From positions 19,358,034-19,422,033 of the forward strand of contig NC_023758.2 of assembly GCF_000499845.2 (NCBI RefSeq): a stretch of DNA of 64,000 nucleotides, read 5' to 3'. The notes beneath the pieces were generated by a model. The model had not been told where the DNA came from and made no database searches. It saw only the letters and a program-made list of their open reading frames with translations. The stretch comes from Phaseolus vulgaris. Its lineage: Eukaryota; Streptophyta; Magnoliopsida; Fabales; Fabaceae. Made by a program: the position numbers and the translations under genes. The first letter of the stretch is position 1. Every line of letters begins with the position of its first letter. This document shows, piece after piece, positions 31,548-42,352 of the stretch.

Positions 31548-33961
31548 AAGGTTATCAGATTTTAAAGTCTACTCAGACTTGTGGGAAGTCCAGTGAACCC
31601 AACTCATAGACTCGTACTTCACATAAAAAATTTAACCAAAAAAAAATTCATGATACCAATTCCATAATATTGAAATAAACAAGTTCATACACCAACAAAA
31701 TAACTAAATCAACACAAATGTTATCAAGTTTAAAAGTCTCAATCATCTAATCATCTAAGGAAATTATCTCCAAGATCTCCATCATCATCTTCATCACCAT
31801 CTTCATCATCATCACCATCAACATCATCATCAAAAACTATATTATCAAAATCAATTGCATCTAGAATTGAATCATTTAAACTTGTTCCTCCAGCTAAGTC
31901 AACATTGATATCCCCAAACATCTTCCACCATTCTCCAAGGAACATAACTTTCATACACGCCTTTGCATTGTCCAAAGAAAATGTTCCTCTTGAATAGTGA
32001 AAATCAGTAAGTTGCAAATTCATTTTTGTCATTTCTACAACGTCATTAACCAATCTTCTTAGGCATATGTACAACCCCTCCTTCACCTCAGCATCATCAT
32101 TTCTAAAGTTTGGTTCATAGTGTAATTGAGGGTTTAGGTAATAGGCAATTGCATGCAAAGACCTATGAAGCTGATTATTCCACCTTTGATCAATGATTTT
32201 CCAAATAGGTTCATAACTACGTACCAATTATGTTATATTAGAAATATTTACACAAATAAATAAGTATTTAGATTTAAAATGGAAGAAAGGTAGAAATGTT
32301 ACCTTTTCTTGATATTATTAAAGTTGCTTTTAATCTTCTCTTTGGCGCAATCCATCTCCTCATATATAAATCTGATTGCGGGTTTTACATCTGAATCTAC
32401 CAATCGAAGGATCAACATAAGAGGGGCAACAACTTTTAAGCTTATAGTTACATTCTTCCAAAATTGACTATCTAATACAATATTTTGAACTTTTTCCCTT
32501 CTTGTAAAGTTCCAAACTTGCTTGTTTTCCATTCTTCAGACTTAAACATAGTCATCAATGGTGTTTTCATTTCATACATACAAGCTAGAGTCAAGTATGA
32601 TATGGCAAATCTAGTTATTCTAGGCCTTATCAAGTCCCTTCCCTTTGTAAATTGTTTCAAAATGGCAATTAGCATTGCTCTTCTATAAATGTAGGTAGTG
32701 ATCCTTCTTCCCTTCTTGATAGTAGTTTCATGGACCTTTAATTGCTTCTCAAAATCTTCAAAGATTAAATCAATACAATGGGCAGCACATGGAGTCCAAT
32801 ATAAGTGTTCCCATTTTTGCATCAATAGTTCTCCAGCTGCCTTGAAATTTGCAGCATTATCAGTAACTACCTGCATTACATTTTCCTCACTAACAAATTC
32901 TACCGCATCATCCAACATTTTAAATACTTTTTCTGCAATTTTTGAGATGTCGGAGGTATTTAATGAATAGAGAAACACAGTTCCTTTAGGACTGTTCACC
33001 AAAAAATTACAAATTGAACATCTTTTCTTATTTGTCCATCCATCAGACATAATGGTACAACTTGTTCTCTTCCATTCATCCTTATACTCTTGAAGTTCTA
33101 TATCAGTTCTGTCCCAGCTTGTTTCAGAAGCTTTTCTCTAATATCATGATATGTTGGAGGTTTATAGCCAACACCATATCTACCAATCATGTCAAACATC
33201 TTTGCAAAAGCTGGATTTTTAATAACGTTGAACTGGATGGCACTTGTGTAGAAAAATTCAGCAATTTGAGCATCAACTTTTTCTTTATCACATCTCTTGT
33301 ATATTTGATTCATAGTAGATTGAACACCATCAGGAGATGTAGATTTACTTTTAAACATCTTGCTAGTAATACTTTCATTGTCTTCCTCACCATCAATTTG
33401 TCCAAGACTATTGAACTTTCTTTTCATTAATGAGGCATTTTTAGCTTCTCTGACAACTTTCAACATTAAAACTTTGATTTCTTCTGGTACTGATACACAA
33501 GGTTCAGAGTCATATCTTGTTCTGGCAAGATGATGTTTGAATCTGAAAAGGCCTCCATTAAATGTTTTTAAGTAGTACGTACCTGAAGACGAGATGCACG
33601 GCGAGATTTGACGAGCACCGGCGCGTGCAACGATGATGCACGCGAGGGGTGACGAGCAAGAGTGCAGTGCGACGAGCCACGAGCAGCAGTGCGGTACGAC
33701 GACAAGCAGTGAGGAAGATGATTGTGAGCGTGAAAAATGGAACCAAGTAAGAAACCCTAAAATCTAACCTTATCACAATGAAACACACCGTTTTCGACCA
33801 TTTTTTCGCAACTCGGTGACTCGGTCTTAAACTCGCGATTTTGACTGAGTCAACTCTGAGTTTACTAAAAAACGAGTTTACTCCTGAGTCGACTCGTCAA
33901 ACCTCAGCAAACCCTTAAACTCGAATGGGTTTACGAGTTAACCTTAGGGTTTGATAACCTT
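31548..33961 (-). mobile_element. hAT-type DNA transposon
   Basis: Ends AAGGTTATCAGA and, in reverse complement, AAGGTTATCAAA enclose a minus-strand hAT transposase gene. The 8 bases outside are GTTTTTAT-like on the left and GTTTTTGC on the right, six of eight alike at best, so the target duplication is decayed or my ends are off by a base or two. It lies in the 5' LTR of the copia remnant. Confidence 0.8.
31751..33560 (-). pseudogene. hAT transposase (BED/DUF659 type), frameshifted
   Basis: On the minus strand the tail of a BED zinc finger (GGLFRFKHHLARTR) is followed by a linker, then IMSDGWTNKKRCSICNFLVN and VVTDNAANFKAAGELL..LYWTPCAAHCIDLI, the DUF659/hAT catalytic region, then RPRITRFAISYLTL and PIWKIIDQRWNNQLHRSLHA. 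An 86-base intron with GT..AG ends (32217-32302) fits between KKR and YEPIW. The C-terminus is an acidic run (31770-31850, Asp/Glu/Gly). Frame changes near 33095 and 32500 and no clear N-terminal ATG make it a pseudogene. The enzyme would cut and paste the element. Confidence 0.88.
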
Positions 33962-34890
33962 GTTTTTGCCTATTTTTCTTGTCAGCAAAAAAATAATTAA
34001 ATTAAAAGGAAAGACTTGAGGAGTGCTCCAAACCGTATTTTAACTCTTATATAAAAAAAAGAATTATAAGAGAACCAACAAATCCAACCTGAAACCCAAA
34101 AATAGTTGACCAATTGTGAACAGAAAAAATAGTCCAAAAAATATTACAAATAACACATTTCCATGGTACCCAAAACATAAATACATCAGACTTGAATCTG
34201 TGAAGATAATATGTGATCGTATATTGCCAAACAAGCATTATAGTAATATGTCTTGCACATTTGCCCTTCATGGTTCTTGTTTGCCTTACCTATGCCCCCT
34301 TATAATCTTTTCCCGCAATATGTTCAACTTTTCACTTCATGTTTTTTACACGTTTTTTTTTTTGCAGCCTTCCTTGCTACTGGTAGAGTCTCACCCATAA
34401 CATTTAATCCAACAAACATCAACATCTTCCCACAATTCGTTTCTCTGACCGAAGATGTTGAACTACAACATTTTTTCTCCTTGCATAATATTCCACCTGC
34501 ATGTTATAACTAACTGCCACCATCCTGACTTACCAACTTGCAAACCGGTTAAATTTCAAGAAAAGATTATAAATTATAGCAACTAGTTTACTTCTTTAAT
34601 CTTGTTTTTTTAAGGTTTGTCGACAGCTTATAGGGTCCATGAACCAATTGGAGTATGAAAAAGAAACATTTTCATTTCCAGTGATCCAGAACAAACTTTT
34701 AATTGTGCTAGAACAAAAATTTCAATAGGGTCTAGTCTATCATTGTTAAAAATAATGTTGTTTCTCTACTTCTAAATTTCTCACATAATTGCAATCCACA
34801 TACACCTTTAAACATTGAATTCAAAATATGATAACCTTATTACACTAAACTGCCAAAAATATTTTTTAACATATTGTTGTGTCGTACAAT
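33962..34890. other. unidentified segment inside the 5' LTR of the copia remnant
   Basis: The 3' LTR has no counterpart of this stretch, so it is probably an insertion. GTCAGCAAAAAAATAA at 33979-33995 reads as TTATTTTTTTGCTGAC on the minus strand, the style of a LINE 3' end, so an antisense LINE tail is possible. The frame at 34047-34271 (minus) is not recognisable. Confidence 0.35.
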
Positions 34891-35746
34891 ATATTTGACC
34901 TGTTAATGAAAAAGTTTCTTTAATTCTCTCTTTCTTTTGTTTTATGTTTCCTTCTCAATGCACATTTCCTTACACAAAAATGGATTCTGACATTTGTGCC
35001 ATTGTGATAGGTTGTGCCTTCATTCCGATTTGTTTTCCTTGGAGATTTTGGAGGAGTGACGAAAGCTTGGTGTAGGAGATGGAATAAGGATGACTTCAGT
35101 GGAGCTATGGGTTACTTGAAGGTGCATGAAGAGTAGGGAGAGTGATTGGTTGGGCCATATCACTTGGAGAGGTGAAGAAGAAGACCAGAGATGTCTATCC
35201 TAAAGAGGTTTAGACAAAAGAGTGTAAGAGCTAGCAACATGGCAACATAACACTCAAAATTTATCTTATTAATTCATAAGCCAAGAACCCATTCAAATAG
35301 GTTTGAGGTTTGGCCAAGGCTTACAAGAAAGAAAGGGAAAATTCAAATGGAAATGGTTTGAAAGTGGTGCCTAAATGAAGTTACATTGCAAGCATGACCT
35401 AAGTGTGCTTCATGTGACTAATTTAGGTCTAAATGACCGGCCTAGGTTAATTAGGAGTCTTAATGAAACCCTAATTTAACCTAGATTGATTTTTAGAAGC
35501 CTAATTTCAACCCTAATTCAAAATAATGAAAATTACAACTAAATTTCTTACTATACTTTTAGTAAGAAAATAAATTCTACTTTAGAGAAATTACACTAAG
35601 TTGTGACATTTTTGAACATATATATAAGGGTGTCTCTACCTTCAGTAGTAGAGTCTCAATCTTCTTGAATCTTCCTTGCCATTGAACTAGTGATTGGTTC
35701 TAAGTTGGGCCTTTTGCCATCACATTTAGCTTTATTATAAGAGTAT
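34891..35746 (+). mobile_element. rest of the 5' LTR and leader of the copia remnant
   Basis: 34891-35013 matches 40940-41040 (CTCTTTCTTTTGTT, TGTTTCCTTCTCAA, GACATT.GTGCCATT). 35014-35746 has no match in the 3' LTR; it may be a further insertion or LTR sequence lost from the 3' copy. No gene. The primer-site-like TATCAGAGCATG follows at about 35752. Confidence 0.5.
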
Positions 35747-35923
35747 CTCATATCAGAGCATGTTGAATGACCTGTTACACCTTCATATGCTTCTTACTCT
35801 TTCTTGTTTCTTGCTAGATTTAGGTTTTGCTTTGCGTGTTGCTTTCTTTATGTCCATCTTATCATCTTTCTTGTTGCTTTCTTCATTTCTTTTTTTGAAA
35901 CATCACACATAGAGCAAGGTTTT

Positions 35924-36388
35924 GTTATGGTTCATTGCACTAATCTCACAAGTCCATATTACTTACATCTTGGAGAGAATCCCATAACTATTTTTGTTTC
36001 ATCTAAAATTAACGAGATAAATTATCATTTATAAACATGCGACATGCTCTTCTATCTAAGAATAATTGAAGTTTGTTGATGGCAATCTTGATGTTCCTGA
36101 TCATGAAACTCATTTCTATGAACCCTGGGAATGGTGTAATGTTATGATACTTTATTGGACTAATCACACATTATCTCCTAACATTGTTGAAAGCATGACA
36201 TTGATGTGGCTAAACATCTTTGGGAAGATTTATGGAATAAATTTTCAAAAAGGAGATCATTTTTGCTTGTCTGACCTTCTTCAAGAAATTCCTTCTATTA
36301 AACAAGGTGAGAGAAATGTCAAACATTTTTATACTTATTTGAAGATCATTTGGAAGGAACTCAAATCTCTCAAGCTCATACCAAGATG
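35924..36388 (+). pseudogene. copia gag, 5' part, cut by a solo LTR
   Basis: Starts MVHCTNLTSPYYLHLGENP, the conserved copia gag N-terminus. After a broken stretch it continues from 36066 with LKFVDGNLDVPDHE-type sequence, WEWCNVMILYWTNHTLSPNI, DLLQEIPSIKQGERNVKHFYT and KIIWKELKSL (UBN2/retrotransposon gag). The frame runs into the solo LTR at 36389. Gag resumes at 37503 in the phase expected if LTR plus one AGATG copy are ignored. Confidence 0.88.
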
Positions 36389-37497
36389 TGTTAGAATATA
36401 TGGCCTTAAACGAGAGGGGGGTGAATTGTTTAAGAGGGATTTTCGCAAACTTTGAAGGTATAATGAAAATCAATGTTGAATTACAGAGAAAGAAATCAAG
36501 GAAACAAAGAACCAAAACTGTTTTAAGATGATATCAGAAAAACAATCGGTTGTTTTGTTGAAACAATCGGTTATTTTAATCAGCAGTTTATAAAAACAAC
36601 TTAAAAACAGAATTTAAAGAGTTAAGGGTAAGAGATAAGCACACAAGCAGTTTATACTGGTTCACTCTTACACCAAGAGCTACATCCAGTCCCCAGAAAC
36701 CACTGGGTATTCCACTATGCAATCAAAACCAGATTACAAACACCACACACCAAAGTAGTGACCTTGAACCCCTCAAGAAACACACTACCTTTGGCAAACC
36801 ACACCAAGAGTGTTGATCTTGAACCCCTCAAGAACACACAACACTCCTTGGCAACACAACTACAAAAATACAATAATCAAGGAAGAAGGGAATAGAATAC
36901 ACCTGGGTATTACAAAGCTTAAAGTTCATAATTACAACCCAATCCTATTCCACACACTTAAGAATGATCCAAAGCTCTTTCAAATCTTGGAAAAACTGTT
37001 TTGATAAATTCTTTCTGTTACTCCAAGATTAGGAGCGTAAAACCACCTTTATATAGACCCACCAAGTGGTCAAAAGCATTTAATAAAGGAGCCAAGTTAG
37101 TTAGGATCATTTAAAACATATTAAAACCGCTTAATAGAATTCTGTTAAGGTTTGCAGGAAAACAATCGGTTGTTTTGTCGAAACAATCGATTGTTTTGGT
37201 TTGACAGCAAAGTCAACCAAGTTTTTCAAAAACAGCTAAGGTAAAACAACCTGTTGTTTTGAAAAACAACCTGTTGTTTTGAAAAACAACCTGTTGTTTT
37301 GAAAAACAACCTGTTGAATTTTGTACAGCTTTTTAGAAAACACATATTTTCAAAAGGTTAAAGATTCAAATGAACTTGGATCAACTTAAGGAGTGAATTA
37401 ACAAGTTTCAAACAACTAGACAACACACACACACCCAGCAGCAAGGTCTTCAAGCTTTCCTCTTGGATTTGGAGACATCAAAGCATCTTGTTCAACA
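36389..37497 (-). mobile_element. Sirevirus-type solo LTR with 5-bp target duplication
   Basis: Plus-strand ends TGTTAGAATATATGGCC and ..CATCTTGTTCAACA. AGATG is found at 36384-36388 and 37498-37502, a perfect 5-bp duplication. It is 1109 bases and homologous to 4255-5375 and (reverse) 10331-11507. It has paired AACAATCGGTTGTT motifs near 36541-36580 and 37160-37200, and four 20-base units at 37241-37320. It sits in the copia gag. Confidence 0.95.
37241..37320. repeat. four tandem 20-base units in the solo LTR
   Basis: Unit GAAAAACAACCTGTTGTTTT, with the first and last copies slightly changed. The core AACAACCTGTTGTT is a near-palindrome and a variant of the family's AACAATCGGTTGTT motif. 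Confidence 0.95.
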
Positions 37498-37502
37498 AGA
37501 TG

Positions 37503-37990
37503 CACCTGTGACATTGCCTATAACTGTAATATGTCTAAAGTTACTAGTAAATATGGAGATCATGAATATGTTATGTGTTTTTTTGAAAGGTCGATGAGAA
37601 TTATAGCACCATAAAAACTCAGGTTCTTCTCGTGGAACCTTTGCCTACCATTAATTGGATGTTTTCTTTAGTCATCCAAGAAGAAAGACAACTCGTTGAC
37701 AACAATTTTATCGTTGAAAATAAGATGGTCATTGTACTATTAATGTTGCTGAAAAAAAAAAACAAAATTGGAATAATGCTCACAAGAAAAACTCTTGGAA
37801 ATTGCAAGATCAAATTTCATGGAAAGCTCAAGGTAGAGGTAAAAATTGGAGAGGTCAAGGTAGGGGAAGAGGAAGATATTCAACCTAATGAAATCAATGC
37901 TCATATTGTCATTAACTGAACTATATTGTTGGTGAATGTTATTTCAAGCATGAATTTTTCCCGTGGTATAAGCAAAGAACAAAAGGTAAT
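37503..37990 (+). pseudogene. copia gag, 3' part
   Basis: Continues gag after the solo LTR with CDIAYNCNMSKVTSKYGDHEYVMCFF, the usual end of the gag domain, then a basic, Gly- and Lys-rich stretch (HGKLKVEVKIGEVKVG) and, in another frame, ECYFKHEFFPWYKQR, a relic of the CY.KHG.PPGYK segment beside the zinc knuckle. The zinc knuckle cysteines are mostly lost. Confidence 0.75.
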
Positions 37991-38189
37991 GCTGAGAAAA
38001 ATAATGAATATGTATCCAACCTCAACTTCATAAACGAATATGCACAAGATAATAATAAGGATCATAGACAAGATTCAAATTCTTTTACCAGTGAACAAGT
38101 TCAATCGCTCTTGAGATTGCTGTAAAAATATATTGAACACACTATTAATCAGGTTCAACATCTTGGAAATGGTGAGCTAAAAAATCAGA

Positions 38190-39290
38190 AAGGTAATTTT
38201 TCTTGGATCTTAAATAGTGGAGCTACAAATCACATTACTCGTGATAAGTCTCAATTTTTTACTTTGTTTAGAATTAAATAAACTCATATCAATCTGCCTA
38301 ATGGATCTTGTGTCATTACTAATTATGCTAGAACCATTCAATTTGACAAAAAGTCACATCATTTGCACTGTGTTATATATACCTTAATTTTTCTTTTAAT
38401 TTGGCATCTATTGAACATTTGATTAAAAATTCAAATTGTAAACTAATATTTTTTCAAGACAGTTCTTCATATAGGATGATTGGTCATGTTGACTTGAGAG
38501 ACAAATTCTATTACCTATGTAAACATGTGTTGTTCCTATAAAAAATAAATTTCCTCCCAATCCTGTAGTGAGATATGAGAAAAAAAAATATTTTTTGAAA
38601 ATTGTAAAAGAATATGATATGGACCTTCAACATTGTAGATTAAGACATCCTGTTGAAAACATTATTAGACACATTTGCAAGAATTTTCCTTATATTTCAT
38701 TCGACTTTTGATAAATCTTGTGATATATACCATTTAGCCAAACATCATTAAGTTTTTTTTTCCAACAAAGTGTTATTGTTTCTTTAAGTATTTTAAATCT
38801 TATACATGTTGATATATGGGGTTCTCTTGTTGTTACTTTTGTGCATGGTCACAAATATTTCCTCACCATTGATGATAATTTTTCTAGGCATATATTTTTC
38901 TTATGAAATCTAGAGCTAAAGCCAAATCTCTTTTACTCAATTGTGTTACTTATGTTAAGAATCAATTTAATCATAACATCAATATTATTAGATCTGACAA
39001 AGGAAAAGAATTTAATTGTGATAATTTGTATAATAAGTTAGGCCTTATTCATCAAAGATTTTGTGTTGAAACTCTTCAACAAAATTCCATTATTGGAAGG
39101 AAACATCGACATATATATAAAATGTTACCCGAAACCTTTTTTTTTCAATCGGGATTGCCAAAAATTTATTGGGTTTATGTTGTTATTCATGTTATCCATA
39201 TTATAAACAAACTCCCTTCAATCACTCTTGATAAGAAAAATCCATATGCATTGTTGTATAATCTACCACCTACACATATTTGAATTTTTA
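38190..39290 (+). pseudogene. copia protease, GAG-pre-integrase and integrase, inactivated
   Basis: Protease site region SWILNSGATNHITRD at about 38201-38245: the catalytic Asp of DSG is Asn here (AAT at 38213-38215). A decayed His/Cys domain follows, then integrase HVDIWGS, RSDKGKEFN and LQQNSIIGRKHRHI. In the last, the usual catalytic Glu before RKH is Gly. The frame 38903-39283 is open for 126 codons. Two catalytic losses plus stops mean no function. Confidence 0.85.
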
Positions 39291-39834
39291 GGACTTTCGA
39301 TCTTTATGTTTTGCTACCACTTTAGAAAATGATAGGACAAAACTTGAACCAAGATCCAAGAAGAGTGTTTTTCTTGAATACAAAACTGGAATCAAAGGTT
39401 ATGTGTTACATGATGTTAAATCTAGAGATATTTTGATTATAAGAAATCTGATCTTCTATGAAAATATTTTCCCGTATAAATTTAATAACAGTAACTCGAA
39501 TAATAACATTAAATGCAATATTGAGTCGGTTCAATATAGTTAATTTTTTTGCTTAAGCCTATGAATGATTACATAAAGTATAGTAGTTAGATTGAGGACC
39601 CTGTCGCTTGCAATAATATTGATCATTACATTAGAGATGTTGTAGAACCAACAAATGCTCATAATACTGATGTAAGCAGTGGGCCTAGATGGTCCAATAG
39701 AGTTAAGAAAATTCTTGCATTCCTCATGAACTATCATCATCAAGTAAACACTTCTTCTAAGACTAGATTTCCTTAAAATATTGTTAGTATCCTATATTTT
39801 CACACAGTGAGCTATAAACATATCAAGAAGTGAA

Positions 39835-40780
39835 TCAACATTCTGAGTGGATCTTGGCTATGAACAAAGAAATCAAAGTCATCCAAGATAACAAAACATG
39901 GTATTTAACTGACTTGCCTCCTAACAAGATTCTCATTGGATGCAAATAGAGAGACTCAAATCGTGTTTGGTTACCAAAGGTTGCCCGTTTGGTTGCTTTG
40001 GAAATTCTTGATGATTCTAGAAGGCTTGCTAACAAGCCTTACTCTACACCCCTCATGTGTGACCTAAAGGCCTTGTTCGAATGGAAAGTTCCTCTTATAA
40101 ATCTTGATTCCTTCCGTAGACTCATTGGCAGATTATTATACCTCACCAATATCACCCTGACATCAGTTATGTTGTTCACTTCCTAAGTCAATTTGTTCAA
40201 GAACCCACCATTCAACATCATCAGGCTGGTCAACATATTCTTAGATACATCAAGACTAATCATGTTTATGGTTTATTCTTTCCTTCAAACCTAACATACA
40301 ATTGAAAGGTTTCTACAATTCAGATTGGGCTTCATCTCTACTAATCAGGCGGTAAACTATAGGTTTTTGTATCTTCCTTAGTTATTCTCTCATATCATGG
40401 AAATCAAATAATTAAATCACTATGTATCGTTCTTCTTTTGAGGCAGCATATCAAGTTCTTGCTACTACCACCTATGAAATACAATAGATAAGTTATTTGT
40501 TTCACGATCTACACATCGATTCCAATGTTGTTATTGTTTTTTGTTGTGATAATAAGATCACTCATCATATTTCTTCTTTCCTACCTTCCATGAGTGCACC
40601 AAGCACATTCACATAGACTATCACGTGGTTTAGGAAAAAAATACAGGCTAATATCCTTCCTTTTCTTCCCATTCTCTCAAATGAACAACATGTTGATGTT
40701 TTTACTAAAGCTTTGAATCATATTGTTTTCAAGATCATCATATCCAAACTTGGTATAATAAATATACATTATCCAATTTG
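39835..40780 (+). pseudogene. copia RT/RNase H remnants with an internal deletion
   Basis: WILAMNKEIKVIQDNKTWYL (start of RT) is followed within about 100 bases by ALEILDDSRRLANKPYSTPL and SFRRLIGRLLYLTNI, which belong after the RT active site. Most of RT, with YVDD, is therefore deleted. RNase H sequence follows with many stops down to about 40780. Confidence 0.75.
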
Positions 40781-40807
40781 AAAACAGGGTATTCATAAAT
40801 ACTCGTG

Positions 40808-41045
40808 TTGTATGAATGCTCTACGTATTGTGTTATGCAACTGCTTGTTTTCCATTTCCATGTATAATTGCTTTTGTAGTTTTTTTGTTTTCTATTTCTT
40901 TTCATATAAAGCCTTGCGCGTATCAGGTGTTGTAGCTTTTAACTAGTTAATCATTTTCTTTCTCTCTTTCTTTTGTTATATGTTTCCTTCTCAAAGCACA
41001 CGGTCTTACAGAAAAATGCACCTTGACATTCGTGCCATTAGCTCC
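40808..41045 (+). mobile_element. 3' LTR of the decayed copia element
   Basis: TGTTGTATGAATGCTCTACG to about ..CATTCGTGCCATTAG. It matches the 5' LTR pieces on both sides of the hAT element. The right end is not certain, because the 5' LTR may be longer. Confidence 0.65.
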
Positions 41046-41839
41046 ACAATGGATTATATAACTATAAGCACGGTCTTGGATGAAGAGGAAAATAAAAAAT
41101 TTTAGCTTCTCATATTCTGATTCGTTCTTATATTTTGTGACCTGCTTCCAATCTTTAAGTTAGCATGTTTATATATTTAATTCTGAGTATTCTAGTTTTT
41201 AATATTTTGGTCAGATTTAATAAAATATGATGTATAAATTTTAATAGGTTTTGCTTAAGGGTATTCTTTTTTGGCTTTTCAGGTGGAAGAAATTATGTAA
41301 ATGGAGCAGAGCCAAAAGGGGAAGACAGGTAATGAGGAAGGATGAAGGACTTAATAGAGAAAGCAAGTTATTGAAGAAGGGTGGCTAACATGGAGCAGTA
41401 GATGCAGGGTATATAGGAGCTCAAGGTGCTAATGCAATATGGATGGGAACATTGGTGCAAATTATATAGAAAATCAATACAGAGTTCAAAATTCACGCAT
41501 AGGAAGTTGTTAGGCAACAACAAAAATCTATTAATTTGGGAGTGGTGCGGAAATAAAAGCAAGATTCGTGGAAGACATGGTGAGGTAGTGCTAGAAAATT
41601 TGATTAATCAGCTACGCGTAAGGAACTAATAGCTAGCAGATTCAATCTCAAAAACTAAGAGTAGATTCATCTTATAGTGCAATTAGTTTGTCCTTAATGT
41701 AACAGTAAATTTAAAAGGTTTGGTGCAAAAAGACTTTGTGTGTCTTGCTCAATGGTAAAATGATGTAGGTACACAAAGTCATGGAACATAGAAAGTGAAT
41801 AAGAGAAAATAGTTTCTGAAGGGTAGGAAGTATGAATTT
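41046..41839. other. unassigned sequence; no gene recognised
   Basis: The frame 41426-41629 (plus) has no motif I know. A GACTTTGTGTG/CACAAAGTC inverted pair lies near 41733-41782. Possibly more transposon relic. Confidence 0.35.
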
Positions 41840-42352
41840 TTTTTAGAGGATATATAACTTTTATAGTTATGTAAGAATGCTTTAAAGATTCTTTGGATAT
41901 AACCTTGTATAAAGGTTAAGACATCCCTGAAATCACTATAAGAAAATCATCATATAGAAACCAAAATAATTAGTAGTAATAGTAACTAAATAGAGACCAT
42001 TTTAGAAACTAAAAAAAATTATGGTTTCTAAATTAGTTTCTATTATTGTTAAATAGTTTCTAAATTGGTATCTAATTAGCTACCAAAGTTTTAATAACCA
42101 ATTATTTAGATTCTAAATTTGGTAGCAAAAATCTTGGTTGCTAATTAGATACCCATTTAGAAACCATTTAACAATAATATAAACTAATTTAGAAATCAAT
42201 TTTTTTTTTTAGTTTCTAGTATCTAATTTAGTCACTATAGCAACTAATTATTTTTTGCTCTAAAATTGGTTTCTATTTAATGATTTTCTTGTAGTGAATG
42301 CCCCATTAAATATATTTTATTCATTGTTTATTAAAAAAAAAAAAAAAAAAAA
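41840..42352 (+). mobile_element. LINE-like 3' tail interrupted by a MITE
   Basis: GATATAACCTTGTATAAAGG..ACATCCCTGAAAT, then (after the MITE) GCCCCATTAAATATATTTTA and a run of about 20 A ending near 42352. This looks like the untranslated end and poly-A tail of a LINE. No coding part is visible, so the call is tentative. Confidence 0.4.
41934..42296 (+). mobile_element. CACTA-type MITE, intact copy
   Basis: Ends CACTATAAGAAAATCAT and ATGATTTTCTTGTAGTG are inverted repeats that start CACTA. AAT stands on both sides (41931-41933, 42297-42299), the 3-bp duplication of CACTA elements. The 363-base interior is built of TAGTTTCTA/TAGAAACTA words in both orientations and codes for nothing. Relatives lie at 44200, 52031, 53465 and 58509. 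Confidence 0.92.

Larger units (their letters stand above)
31413..41045 (+). mobile_element. decayed Ty1/copia element with three insertions
   Basis: Plus strand: 5' LTR pieces (31413-31547, about 34890-35013, perhaps to 35746), a primer-site-like TATCAGAGCATG near 35752, gag (35924-37990), protease and integrase (38190-39290), RT/RNase H remnants (39835-40780) and a 3' LTR (40808-41045). LTR parts share TTTTTGTTTTCTATTTC/CATATAAAG.CTTG and CTCTTTCTTTTGTT.TATGTTTCCTTCTCAA. A hAT element, an unidentified segment of about 0.9 kb and a Sirevirus-type solo LTR sit inside. It is a different family from the Sirevirus-like elements and much older by its lesions. Confidence 0.82.

Noticed and set aside
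36210..36515. 101-codon minus-strand frame crossing the solo LTR junction
   Set aside because: It is antisense to the copia gag and runs into LTR sequence across an insertion boundary.
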